Source of the DNA: an uncultured Collinsella sp.
Lineage (GTDB): Bacteria > Actinomycetota > Coriobacteriia > Coriobacteriales > Coriobacteriaceae
Assembly (NCBI GenBank): GCA_902479075.1
Contig: CABSNK010000006.1
Location: 1-64,000 of the forward strand
Direction of reading: 5' to 3'
Length of the DNA: 64,000 bases
Shown: piece after piece, positions 28,324 through 37,544 of the stretch
How the letters are laid out: each line of letters opens with the position of its first letter
How positions within the stretch are numbered: the first letter of the stretch is position 1
Notes under the pieces: generated by a model
Told to the model about the DNA's origin: nothing
Databases searched by the model: none
The model's input: only the letters and a program-made list of their open reading frames with translations
Position numbers and translations under genes: made by a program

Positions 28324-28356
28324 ACAGAAAAGCCCCTGTTAAAGGGGCTTTTCTGT
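28324..28356 (-). terminator. Strong terminator at the 3' end of the CRISPR array transcript
   Basis: ACAGAAAAGCCCCT (28324-28337) and AGGGGCTTTTCTGT (28343-28356) form a perfect 14-bp stem with U-rich flanks, 8 nt beyond the last repeat in the minus direction. It would stop pre-crRNA before it opposes tracrRNA and cas1. Confidence 0.85.
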
Positions 28357-28364
28357 GCGCACAT

Positions 28365-29902
28365 AGCGTATCACCTTGGGGAAGGGCGCGTGCTCAAGAC
28401 TACGAACCTGTTGCCCTTGATGGCGGCCTCAGCGTATCACCTTGGGGAAGGGCGCGTGCTCAAGACCTACTTAAGGAACGGGGTATGAGTCAAAAGAGCG
28501 TATCACCTTGGGGAAGGGCGCGTGCTCAAGACTTGAACGGAGCCTCCATCACGTTGTAGACGAGCGTATCACCTTGGGGAAGGGCGCGTGCTCAAGACTG
28601 GCGGTACGTGAAGCCGAACAGCGGCCTGAGCGTATCACCTTGGGGAAGGGCGCGTGCTCAAGACCACGATCAGGCCGATCTCGAGCTCGGGGTTAGCGTA
28701 TCACCTTGGGGAAGGGCGCGTGCTCAAGACGGAAGGAAGGGCGAAGCCTACCGGAAATACAGCGTATCACCTTGGGGAAGGGCGCGTGCTCAAGACCTTG
28801 CCCATGAGGTAGTCCTCGACCATCGCAGCGTATCACCTTGGGGAAGGGCGCGTGCTCAAGACTATCTGAACGAGACGAGGTTCGGTGGCTAGAGCGTATC
28901 ACCTTGGGGAAGGGCGCGTGCTCAAGACCACTGCAACACGAGAGTTATAAGACGTGAGAGCGTATCACCTTGGGGAAGGGCGCGTGCTCAAGACCAGTGG
29001 GCCGTGCCGGTTGTCCTCGCGGCCAGCGTATCACCTTGGGGAAGGGCGCGTGCTCAAGACCGTGCCCTCTATGAGCAGATCGCCTTCTGCAGCGTATCAC
29101 CTTGGGGAAGGGCGCGTGCTCAAGACTATCATATGGTCGAGATTTTCCACGTACATAGCGTATCACCTTGGGGAAGGGCGCGTGCTCAAGACAGGACGAC
29201 GCCGCTCATGAACGGGATGCCCAAGCGTATCACCTTGGGGAAGGGCGCGTGCTCAAGACCTTGTTGTATCCGTCCTGGCTATCGTCACGAGCGTATCACC
29301 TTGGGGAAGGGCGCGTGCTCAAGACCTGGCGGCTCTGGATGCCTTTACAAGATGCAGCGTATCACCTTGGGGAAGGGCGCGTGCTCAAGACGGCATCACC
29401 CGCGAGGAGCTGGACGCGATCAGCGTATCACCTTGGGGAAGGGCGCGTGCTCAAGACTCATGGGTCGCGGCGGTGTAGGTGAGCCGTAGCGTATCACCTT
29501 GGGGAAGGGCGCGTGCTCAAGACTATCTCGGCAGGCAGCTGCATGACATCCGCAGCGTATCACCTTGGGGAAGGGCGCGTGCTCAAGACTTGGCGTGTTG
29601 GACTTTATAAAGTCAAACTAGCGTATCACCTTGGGGAAGGGCGCGTGCTCAAGACTCGAAGTCCGCAAGGGCAAGGGCGACGACGAGCGTATCACCTTGG
29701 GGAAGGGCGCGTGCTCAAGACTGCGCGCTGCTGTGGCTCTGGATCATCCCGAGCGTATCACCTTGGGGAAGGGCGCGTGCTCAAGACCTGTCGCCGGACA
29801 TCGCCTCGACCATTTCGAGCGTATCACCTTGGGGAAGGGCGCGTGCTCAAGACTGCGCGATGCAGCTTGCAATTATGCCCGTTAACGTATCGCCATGGGG
29901 AG
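28365..29902 (-). CRISPR. Type II-C CRISPR array, 23 repeats plus one degenerate repeat
   Basis: There are 23 copies of a 36-bp repeat that appear identical, every 66 bp from 28365 to 29853. The only spacing change I found is one 31-nt spacer at 29193-29223; the others are 30 nt. A spacer at 29854-29883 leads to a degraded repeat from 29884 (about 18 recognisable bases). In the crRNA direction (minus) the repeat begins GTCTTGAGC and ends TGATACGCT. That end matches the TGnTAnnnT extended -10 pattern known from in-repeat promoters of Neisseria type II-C arrays. Reading frames running through the repeats are artefacts. Confidence 0.98.
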
Positions 29903-29903
29903 C

Positions 29904-29932
29904 GTATATGGCATAGAGGCGAAGGTTCTCAA
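29904..29932 (-). promoter_or_regulatory. Candidate external promoter of the CRISPR array
   Basis: On the minus strand TTGAGA (29927-29932) and ATATAC (29904-29909) are 17 bp apart, directly upstream of the degenerate repeat. This agrees with the crRNA direction deduced from the tracrRNA. Confidence 0.5.
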
Positions 29933-29982
29933 CCGATTGCATTTATGGGTCTATGCGTTATAAAGGGCAACAAGGAATAAGC

Positions 29983-30019
29983 AAAAGCCCCACACGATTA
30001 AGCAAGAAATGTGCGGGGC
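29983..30019 (-). terminator. Terminator of cas9
   Basis: GCCCCACAC (29987-29995) pairs with GTGCGGGGC (30011-30019), one mismatch, with a T-run after it on the minus strand, 12 nt past the cas9 stop. Confidence 0.7.
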
Positions 30020-30030
30020 AAGCAGCTGCT

Positions 30031-33000
30031 TTACTTGATGGGTGATTCTCGAACAACAAAGGGTGACATATCGTTGCTTAGTTTTCCAACGGTAGGACAA
30101 CTTATTTTAATTCGAGTAAGCCTGTCTACAAAGGACCAGTTGGCGTTATCGATGTTGTAGCCACTAAACCGCCCCACAAAATCGCCGATTTGCACCAGAT
30201 CGCCCAGATATATCTCCAGCGGCGGTTTTTTCATAGCGCTTTCCGGCACGGGCTTCCAGGCTTTTCGACCGGTGTGCGCTTTCGCAATCCTGGGCACATA
30301 CGTTCCATCCTTAAGTGCAGGAATATCCGCCTTATAGACGGGGTCTGCGTACCAAGCGCCCTGCCCCTTCTTGGCCTCCGGGTCATGCCAGAGCCTCAGG
30401 CACAACATCTTGCTCACCTCGATGACCGACTTCTCGTCTGCCGACACAACGGCGTTGCCCATGACGATGTCCTTATCGGAGCTCGCCTTGCGAGCAATGT
30501 CTTTGCCCTGTGCATTAACGCCGGCATAGCGATAGACCGTTTGCTCGAACAACTCGCCCTTTCCCTTGCGCGGAACAAAGCGTGTGGGTACGACGAAATC
30601 GTGCGCCGCGCGTACTTCGTTCGCAAAGGTTTCCCAGGGCATAACACTTTCGAGAGCCTTCATGATGGCATCGCGGCGTTGGGTCTCGTCCATACCTCTG
30701 GTTATGCTCCAGTGCGTCTCTTGGTTGATTCGAGCAGTTTTAATCACGAGGCTTCGACTACATGCTGCAATCACACAAGCATCGGTGGCATGGTGACGAT
30801 CGTCCGAGCGGTCTTTTTCGCCATTCGAACCAAAGTTAAGCCCCCACCTGCGACGCAGCCATGCGGTCGCTCTGCCAGTGGTAGGAACAACATGTGCTTT
30901 TGCGCCATCATCGGGGAACAGTAGGCAGTCGGCGAGGTAAGCGCATACTTCTCGCGACATATAGGCGGTGTCGGTGAAGCTGCGTGCTAAGAATTCGCCT
31001 TCCTTGGTATCAAGGTCTTTTTCCAGCAGGAAGTTCTTTTTGCGACGGCTGAGTTTCTGGTTTTCCTGAACGCGACGCTCAAAAGCATCCCATGAAGGCG
31101 CACCGTCGTGGGACATCCATTCGTAAGGTGTCTGCTCGCGTTTATCCTGATTGCTTTTGGCGAGGACCAGGACTTTGTTGTTGCGCGAGTTTTCTCCCGT
31201 ACGAGAGAACGGCAGGATGTGGTCAATCTGCGTGTAGGTGTCGTCGCTAATTAGGCGATCGACTTCGATTTTAGCGCCCGTGTAAAGGTCGAAGCATTCC
31301 TGCTCTTCCCACAGGCGGTACTTCTCTATCTGTTTGCCCGTGACCTCATCTGCCGTGCAGCCACGCAGTTCAGCGATTTGCCCGGCAATGCGCTCGCGAT
31401 TTTTCTCGTTCTTCTTATTGGCCTTGGCAATCTCGTCTTTTGCGCGCTGAGGCAACCTGAGCTCTCGATCAAGCTCAACGTGGATTTCGTTTGGCACGCC
31501 CCACTTGCGGCAGATGGCGTTGACCACTTTTCGCATTTGCGACATGGCGCGAATGACGACGGGATTGTTATTTGTTCGACCGGTACGTTCGATCCAGGTC
31601 TCATAGGGCATCAGGCGATCGGAGCGCTCGAGCTGGGCGCCAGCGATGCGAAGTCCCAGCAGGCCACAGTCATTTTCGGCCTGCGTAAGGTTGAGGACCT
31701 CGGGCTCCTCGAGGCAATCGAGCAGCATGTCGAGTGCTTTTTTGGAACGGTTGCCATAGCCGTTAAGAGCTTTGGATGAATAGGGAAGCCTACAAAGCGC
31801 CTCGATCTCCGCTTCCGAGAGCGGTAACCCCTGAAGCCGCTCCTGAAGTACGGGGAGAGCTGAAGAATATGCCACCGCCTCCATAACGGCATCGGCGAGA
31901 TTGCGGTCATCGCGCAAACGCTGCAGGAGAATGGGGTTGGCTGCATTGAGGGTATTGCGGAGCACGCGCCATCCCTTGGGCTTGTACACCTCGCGCGTTT
32001 TTTCGTCGGCAGCTGGAACTCCCTTAAAGTAATCGCCGGAACTAAGGTCGAGTGCTTTTCGGAGGGCGCCGAATTTAACAGCACAATCTTTGTTGCCTCG
32101 AATTGGCTCGCACGAGAACAGGATTGCAATGCATTCATCGCGCTCCGTTGCGCTCAGGGCGCGAGAGGTCCCGTTTTCGTGGATGATGGTGATGTTGCCG
32201 AGTGCGCCATAGGCTGAAACGAGTTCGCTCGTAAGCGTGCAGCGTGCAGCTCGTTTTTCTGTTGGGAAATATGAGCAGTGTCCGACGAGGTCGTACGTGC
32301 GGCGGTCGAAGTCTTTGCGCGAACGCTCCCAATCGCAAACCTCGATATACGCGGCCTCAAATTCCGGCGAAGCGTATTTGGAGCCAAAGGAGCGTTGAGC
32401 ATCAAATAGGATATGAGTTTCTTCGATAAGCTGGGCGTGCGTTACACACTTGTCGTAATTGCCGCCACGATTGCGACTTTGAGGCTGCTGAGCGAGCCAT
32501 TCGCCAACGGTGCGGCACGAGGTCTCCGCAATTGCTTCCTTGTTGGCCGCAAGGGCAGATAGTACCTTGCCGCCTTCGCTTGATTTATCCTGATTGCCTT
32601 CTCCGTGGGGGATGTATCCACGGCGCTTGCAGAGGGAGTAAACGACTAGCGCCCACTCGCGATCGTTGAGCAGGCGGTCAAGACCATCAACGCGAAGCTT
32701 GAGCGGCTGCTTGTCGCCTTTTGTGGTGTGGAAGTACTCTTTGGTGGCGTCTTGGGGGATGAGGCCATAAGCCTTGAGGACTTGGAGACAGTGCTTCAGG
32801 CGCGCCTGGGTACGGTCAATGTTTCGACGGGTAGAGCGGAAGCCCCTGCGAATAACCGCAAGACTTTGGCCCGTTTTAGGATGAGTTGGAGAGTCAAATA
32901 ATCTGACGCCCAAATCCAGGATTTCATGATTAGCTGTGTCGATAAGTGCGAATCCGCAGCTTGCAATTCCTGGATCCATGCCAAGCACAAGATGCCTGGG

Positions 33001-33042
33001 AAGTCCGAGCTTCCCAATTTCGCGATTGATGGTGATCTCCAT
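30031..33042 (-). CDS. cas9: CRISPR-associated endonuclease Cas9, subtype II-C
   Basis: This 1003-residue RNA-guided DNA nuclease is in the compact II-C size class. RuvC-I has Asp23 in LVLGMDPGIAS. RuvC-II has Glu523 in IHVELDRE. HNH has Asp607-His608 in IDHILPFS with the downstream Asn-rich NSRNNKVL. RuvC-III has His750-His751 and Asp754 in RHHATDA. All catalytic residues are present. An arginine-rich bridge helix (GFRSTRRNIDRTQARLKH) is near residue 75. The start at 33042 has a GAGAGGGG ribosome site; the longer reading from 33084 adds 14 residues with none. A terminator separates it from the array. PAM cannot be read from sequence. Confidence 0.97.
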   Translation of the reverse strand: MEITINREIGKLGLPRHLVLGMDPGIASCGFALIDTANHEILDLGVRLFDSPTHPKTGQSLAVIRRGFRSTRRNIDRTQARLKHCLQVLKAYGLIPQDATKEYFHTTKGDKQPLKLRVDGLDRLLNDREWALVVYSLCKRRGYIPHGEGNQDKSSEGGKVLSALAANKEAIAETSCRTVGEWLAQQPQSRNRGGNYDKCVTHAQLIEETHILFDAQRSFGSKYASPEFEAAYIEVCDWERSRKDFDRRTYDLVGHCSYFPTEKRAARCTLTSELVSAYGALGNITIIHENGTSRALSATERDECIAILFSCEPIRGNKDCAVKFGALRKALDLSSGDYFKGVPAADEKTREVYKPKGWRVLRNTLNAANPILLQRLRDDRNLADAVMEAVAYSSALPVLQERLQGLPLSEAEIEALCRLPYSSKALNGYGNRSKKALDMLLDCLEEPEVLNLTQAENDCGLLGLRIAGAQLERSDRLMPYETWIERTGRTNNNPVVIRAMSQMRKVVNAICRKWGVPNEIHVELDRELRLPQRAKDEIAKANKKNEKNRERIAGQIAELRGCTADEVTGKQIEKYRLWEEQECFDLYTGAKIEVDRLISDDTYTQIDHILPFSRTGENSRNNKVLVLAKSNQDKREQTPYEWMSHDGAPSWDAFERRVQENQKLSRRKKNFLLEKDLDTKEGEFLARSFTDTAYMSREVCAYLADCLLFPDDGAKAHVVPTTGRATAWLRRRWGLNFGSNGEKDRSDDRHHATDACVIAACSRSLVIKTARINQETHWSITRGMDETQRRDAIMKALESVMPWETFANEVRAAHDFVVPTRFVPRKGKGELFEQTVYRYAGVNAQGKDIARKASSDKDIVMGNAVVSADEKSVIEVSKMLCLRLWHDPEAKKGQGAWYADPVYKADIPALKDGTYVPRIAKAHTGRKAWKPVPESAMKKPPLEIYLGDLVQIGDFVGRFSGYNIDNANWSFVDRLTRIKISCPTVGKLSNDMSPFVVRESPIK

Positions 33043-33169
33043 GGAGCACCCCTCTCTAATAAGAACTCTAGAGAACAGTACCATCGCGTGAGGACATGGG
33101 CCGAGCTTGTTAGCCGAGCGGTCATTTTGTTAGGCAAATGGAAATGATTTATACAGCCTTACATATCGG

Positions 33170-33307
33170 TTACCGGATGATGCCGTTTGTTGAAATTGAA
33201 TCCCGACTGAATCCCGCCCTGAGATTGAATGGCGGGACAGTTACGATACTCGGCTTGCTTGCAGGTTTGTAGAGCTCCTTGCATTCCTTCTTAAAGTCGA
33301 ACGCCAT
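33170..33307 (-). pseudogene. N-terminal remnant of a GyrI-like effector-binding protein gene
   Basis: On the minus strand an ATG at 33307 opens a 45-codon frame whose first 28 residues (MAFDFKKECKELYKPASKPS, then IVTVPPFN) match the highly conserved start of GyrI-like small-molecule-binding proteins. Homology then stops and the frame closes at 33170. Full-length members have about 200 residues. This is a truncated gene next to the cas9 5' end, a sign of past rearrangement. Positions 33308-33489 contain nothing supportable. Confidence 0.7.
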
Positions 33308-33489
33308 GTTGGCCGTCTTTCTGCGTATCGGCCTGCTTAGATAGCGGAATCATATTATAGAAACGAACAGCTGCTCGAATGATTTGGCTGACAGATTGAG
33401 ATGCGTGCGTTGTGTTTGGCGGTCGGCCTGACCCCGCCGATGATGTCTCTGCCTCCCCGGCGCCTCATCTATAGCTGCCGTTTCCCCAT

Positions 33490-33524
33490 ATAAAACCTGC
33501 CAAAATAAACCTGTCCCTTTTTGG
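33490..33524 (-). repeat. Dispersed CCTGCCAAAA hairpin repeat, copy 1
   Basis: This ~35-bp unit, containing AAAACCTGCCAAAATAAACC, is the reverse complement of units at 43607, 45879 and 55850. This copy lies upstream of the ABC ATPase gene. Confidence 0.75.
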
Positions 33525-33578
33525 TCGGTGCGAAATGGGTAATACTAAAGAGTTATCCGACCAGATGGGAGCCGATTG

Positions 33579-34280
33579 ATGGCCTATATCGAATTCAAAG
33601 ACGTCGTCAAAGCATACGGCGAGGGCGATGCCCGCATTCATGCGCTCGACGGCGCGAGCTTTACGGTCGAGCGCGGCGAGCTCGCCATCATTCTGGGTGC
33701 TTCGGGTGCCGGCAAGACCACGGCGCTCAACATTCTGGGCGGCATGGATACGGCGACCTCCGGCACCGTGACGGTGGACGGGCGCGACGTGAGCTCTGCC
33801 AACGAGGCGCAGCTCGTGGAATACCGCCGCGCCGACGTCGGCTTTGTCTTCCAGTTCTACAATTTGGTCCCCAACTTGACGGCGCTCGAAAACGTCGAGC
33901 TCGCGGCGCAAATCTGCCCCGATTCGCTCGATGCCGAGCAAACGCTTTGCCAGGTTGGCCTGGGCGAGCGCCTCGCCAACTTCCCCGCGCAGCTTTCGGG
34001 CGGCGAGCAGCAGCGCGTGTCCATCGCCCGCGCGCTGGCCAAGAACCCCAAGCTGCTTTTGTGCGACGAGCCCACGGGTGCACTCGACTACAAAACCGGC
34101 AAGCAGATCTTGCAGTTGCTACAGGACACCTGCCGCAAGCAGGACATCACGGTCATTATCATCACCCACAACTCCGCGCTGGCGCCCATGGCCGATCGCC
34201 TGATCCGCTTTAAGAGCGGCCGCGTGGAGAGCGAGACGGTCCAGCAAAATCCCGTGCCTATCGAGACGATCGAGTGGTAG
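33579..34280 (+). CDS. ABC transporter ATP-binding protein (MacB/LolD type)
   Basis: This 233-residue ATPase powers a FtsX-like permease. It has Walker A GASGAGKTT, signature LSGGEQQRVSIARAL and Walker B LLLCDEPTGALD, the last typical of the MacB/LolD branch, followed by the H-loop ITHN. It overlaps or abuts the permease gene that follows, indicating one transport complex. Members act in lipoprotein, peptide or drug extrusion or in mechanotransmission. Substrate unknown. Confidence 0.93.
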   Translation: MAYIEFKDVVKAYGEGDARIHALDGASFTVERGELAIILGASGAGKTTALNILGGMDTATSGTVTVDGRDVSSANEAQLVEYRRADVGFVFQFYNLVPNLTALENVELAAQICPDSLDAEQTLCQVGLGERLANFPAQLSGGEQQRVSIARALAKNPKLLLCDEPTGALDYKTGKQILQLLQDTCRKQDITVIIITHNSALAPMADRLIRFKSGRVESETVQQNPVPIETIEW

Positions 34281-34285
34281 CGCCC

Positions 34286-37051
34286 ATGGACCAAGATTGC
34301 CAAAACAGCCAAAACCACGATACGGAGCACGCGGGCCGCGACCGGGAGTTCGCGACCTACCGTACTGCCCAAAGCTCAAACGATATGGTGCCGACGGTTT
34401 TTCGCCGTGGCATCTACCGCACGATTCGGGGCAGTCTTAAGCGCTTCCTATCTATCGTGGTCATCACTGCGCTTGGCGTGAGCGTGATGTGCGGCCTTAA
34501 GGCGGGCTGCGAGGATTTGTGCGATTCGGTCGACGCCTATTTTGACCAGCAGAATGTCTATGACATTAACGTGCAGTCGACCTATGGCCTTACGCGCGAC
34601 GATCTCGCGGCTATCCAAGAGGTCGACGGCGTCGAGACGGTCGAGGGCATCTACACCGAGACCGCCTACACCGCCGTGGGCACAACGCGCGAGCGCGTGG
34701 TCGTGCAAAGTCTCTCCAAGGAGAACATCGATCAGCCGGTGCTGGTGAGCGGCGATTTGCCCGAGAGCGCCGATGAAGTCGCGGTGACTTCGAAGTTCCT
34801 GAAGGCTTCGGGCAAAAAGCTCGGCGATACGGTGAGTTTTGCCGCCAATGACGCGAGCTCGTCCAACCAAAGTGCCAAGGATCAGTTTGCCGCGGGCGAT
34901 TACACCATTACGGCCGAGGTCCTCGATCCTACCGACGTGAGCTCCGACTCGACAGTCAACGCCTTTCGCGCTGCTTCGGCTGCGGACTATAAGTTCTATG
35001 TGAGCGAGGATGCCGCGACATCTTCTTCCTACTCCGCAGTCCACGTGATCGTCGAGGGAACCAAGAGTCTTAACTCCTATTCAGATGCCTACACGACAAA
35101 GATCAACGAGGTCAAAGGCAACATCGAGAAGATCCGCGAGGAGCGTGAGAAGGCGCGCGTCCAGGAGTTGACGGTTGACACGCCGACAAGCTTGGATACG
35201 GCCGAGCGTCAGGCCGCCATGCTCTTTGGGATCGAGCAGGATAACATCAACCGTATGGCCGAGGGCAGCGAGGAGCGCGTCCAGGCTCAGGCCGAGTTGG
35301 ACCAGCGCCGCGCCGCCGCCGACCAGCATTTTGCCGATGCCCGCGCCGAGCTTTCCGATCTGGGCGAATGCACCTGGTACATTCAGGACCGCGGTAACAT
35401 CGCAAGCTACTCGAGCGTCGAGAGCGACAGTTCTTCGATCGAGGCCATCGCCACGGTTTTCCCATTTATCTTCTTTGTCGTCGCTGTGCTCATCAGTCTT
35501 ACCACCGCCACGCGCATGGTCGAGGAGGAGCGCACGCTTATTGGCCTGTACAAGGCGCTTGGCTATTCACGCGAGCGCATCCTGTCCAAATACGTGGACT
35601 ATGCACTGTGGGCATGTCTGATCGGCGGCGTGCTCGGCAACATCATCGGATTTGTGGGCCTGCCGCTGTTCCTGTTTACGGTGTTCGACGACATGTACTC
35701 GCTGCCCCAGATGCTGCTCTCGTACGACATCGTGTCCTCAATCGTCTCGGTGGCGCTGTTTGCCGTGGGCGTGGTGGGCGCTACGATTATCGCCTGCCGC
35801 CACGAGATGGCCGAGACCCCGGCCTCGCTCATGCGTCCCAAGGCCCCACGCGCCGGCTCTCGCATCTTGCTTGAGCGCATCGGCTTTATCTGGCGCCGCA
35901 TGGGCTTTTTGAACAAGGTGGCAGCACGTAACCTGTTCCGCTACAAAAAGCGCGCTTTTATGACCATCTTCGGTATCGCCGGCTGCACGGCGCTCGTGAT
36001 CTGCGGTATGGGCATTCGCGACACGTCGGTGGCGCTTTCGCCCAAACAGTACGGGCATATCACGCGCTACGACCTGCTGGCGGTCGCCAATCCCGACGAT
36101 TTTTCGCAGACGTGCGCGGCATTGGATGAGCGCAGCGCGGCCAATGATTTCAACGTGACCGTGACCTCGACCCTGCCGATTATGACCGACAACGTCACCT
36201 TTACGTTTGGCGGCAAGAGCGAGACCGTGCAGCTGATCGTGGTGCCCGATGACCGCACGAGTGACTTGGGCGATTACGTGCGCCTGGAGGATGAGTCCAA
36301 AGAGCCGCTGTCTTTGCGTGACGGAGACGTGTATCTGAGCAAAAGTTCACAGCTGGTACTGGGGATTCAGCCGGGCGATACGGCTCACGTCCAGGATTCG
36401 TCGCTCAATGTTGCCAAGGTCAAAGTCAGCGACATTTCGCTTAACTATCTGGGCAACACGCTTTACATGACGCAGGGCACCTATGAGCGCGCGTTCGGTC
36501 GAAGCGCACGTCTTAACGGCGTCTTTGTGCTGCTTAAGGGTTCGTCGGCCGACCAGATTGCGTTTAGCAAGAATCTTAAGAGTGACGGTTGGCTTACGAT
36601 TTCGAGTACGGCCGAGCATTGGGAAAACTATGAGGCGAACTTTACGATTATCAATTCGGTCGTTGTGCTCGTGACCTTTATGGCAGCGTGCCTGTCGTTT
36701 GTGGTGGTGTTTACGCTGTCCAACACGAATATCTCCGAGCGCGAGCGCGAGCTGGCGACCATTAAGGTGTTGGGCTTCCGTCGCGGTGAGGTGCACCATT
36801 ACGTCAACAAGGAGACGTTGATCCTCACGGCGATCGGCGCTGCGCTGGGCGTGCCGCTGGGCGGCTTGCTGGCCGAGAGTTTTACGTACATTTTGCAGAT
36901 GCCGTCGCTGTACTTTGATGTCGAGGTCGAGCCGCTAAGCTACGCGCTATCCGTGCTGCTGGCCTTTGGCTTTACGTTTATCGTCAACCTCGCCACCAAT
37001 CGTACCCTCAACAAGATCGACATGGTCGGCGCCCTCAAGAGCGCAGAGTAG
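34286..37051 (+). CDS. FtsX-like ABC permease, 921 residues
   Basis: A large permease with the arrangement of two FtsX units: an N-terminal membrane helix near residue 60, a large extracytoplasmic domain with a coiled-coil-like segment (NEVKGNIEKIREEREKARVQ), three helices around 400-530, a fourth near 570, a second extracytoplasmic domain, and three C-terminal helices (about 780-920). It is the partner of the preceding ATPase. A start at GTG 34274 would overlap the ATPase stop; ATG 34286 is equally possible. A long polar N-terminal cytoplasmic tail of about 50 residues is unusual. Confidence 0.9.
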   Translation: MDQDCQNSQNHDTEHAGRDREFATYRTAQSSNDMVPTVFRRGIYRTIRGSLKRFLSIVVITALGVSVMCGLKAGCEDLCDSVDAYFDQQNVYDINVQSTYGLTRDDLAAIQEVDGVETVEGIYTETAYTAVGTTRERVVVQSLSKENIDQPVLVSGDLPESADEVAVTSKFLKASGKKLGDTVSFAANDASSSNQSAKDQFAAGDYTITAEVLDPTDVSSDSTVNAFRAASAADYKFYVSEDAATSSSYSAVHVIVEGTKSLNSYSDAYTTKINEVKGNIEKIREEREKARVQELTVDTPTSLDTAERQAAMLFGIEQDNINRMAEGSEERVQAQAELDQRRAAADQHFADARAELSDLGECTWYIQDRGNIASYSSVESDSSSIEAIATVFPFIFFVVAVLISLTTATRMVEEERTLIGLYKALGYSRERILSKYVDYALWACLIGGVLGNIIGFVGLPLFLFTVFDDMYSLPQMLLSYDIVSSIVSVALFAVGVVGATIIACRHEMAETPASLMRPKAPRAGSRILLERIGFIWRRMGFLNKVAARNLFRYKKRAFMTIFGIAGCTALVICGMGIRDTSVALSPKQYGHITRYDLLAVANPDDFSQTCAALDERSAANDFNVTVTSTLPIMTDNVTFTFGGKSETVQLIVVPDDRTSDLGDYVRLEDESKEPLSLRDGDVYLSKSSQLVLGIQPGDTAHVQDSSLNVAKVKVSDISLNYLGNTLYMTQGTYERAFGRSARLNGVFVLLKGSSADQIAFSKNLKSDGWLTISSTAEHWENYEANFTIINSVVVLVTFMAACLSFVVVFTLSNTNISERERELATIKVLGFRRGEVHHYVNKETLILTAIGAALGVPLGGLLAESFTYILQMPSLYFDVEVEPLSYALSVLLAFGFTFIVNLATNRTLNKIDMVGALKSAE

Positions 37052-37095
37052 TCTGTTCTGGGATTCAAACTGTAGCGAGCTGTGACGTGTCACAG

Positions 37096-37405
37096 CCGCT
37101 TTATTGCATAAGCCGCCCCGCCGATTGCATATTTCGGCGGGGCGGTTGCTTTTTGCCTGCAGGTACCCCAGGGGGCGGCGTGCAAATTCTGGAGTTTTCA
37201 GCATCCCGGAGTCCGCGGGCGCGGGATCGGACGCACAAAACAGCGCTGGAAGCCCTGATTCTGAGCCCCAACGCCTCAAGAGCTGGCCATTTTTTACAGA
37301 ACGCGACCCATAGCGCCCGCCTTTCGCCCAAAATCCAGTATGCAGGCACCCTCGGCTGCTGAAAACTCCCAAAAATGCACGCCGCATCCTACCCTAGGCA
37401 CCCGT
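37096..37405 (+). repeat. ~310-bp intergenic repeat, copy P1
   Basis: A ~310-bp stretch about 80% identical to 39263-39573. It opens with a terminator-like hairpin (CCGCCCCGCCG with CGGCGGGGCGG, then a T-run) suitable for ending the permease transcript. It continues with conserved blocks such as TCCCGGAGTCCGCGGGCGCG and CCCAAAATCCAGTATGCAGG. Both strands have open frames without recognisable protein, so it is more likely a noncoding element. It fills most of the 37052-37544 gap. Confidence 0.8.
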
Positions 37406-37544
37406 AGCTACTCTGCGGGTGCGTGGCCTGATAGTAAGTTGCGGTAGGGTTGGGGCAGATTCTAACTAGAAATGGTGGTCGCTACCGGTTATTCTCGGCA
37501 TACTCGGCTCATTCGATTACGGTCGCCACATGAAAGGAACCACT

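Noticed and set aside
28228..29980. Several open frames of 60-160 codons through the repeat array with recurring YHLGEGRVLKT or PWGRARAQD peptides
   Set aside because: They are translations of the identical CRISPR repeats and disappear outside the array; no ribosome sites or homology.
33043..33084. 14-residue extension of Cas9
   Set aside because: No ribosome site at the upstream start, while GAGAGGGG precedes 33042.
37087..37387. Proteins encoded in either strand of the ~310-bp repeat
   Set aside because: Both copies have open frames on both strands, but start contexts differ and no family is recognised; a noncoding element explains the data better.
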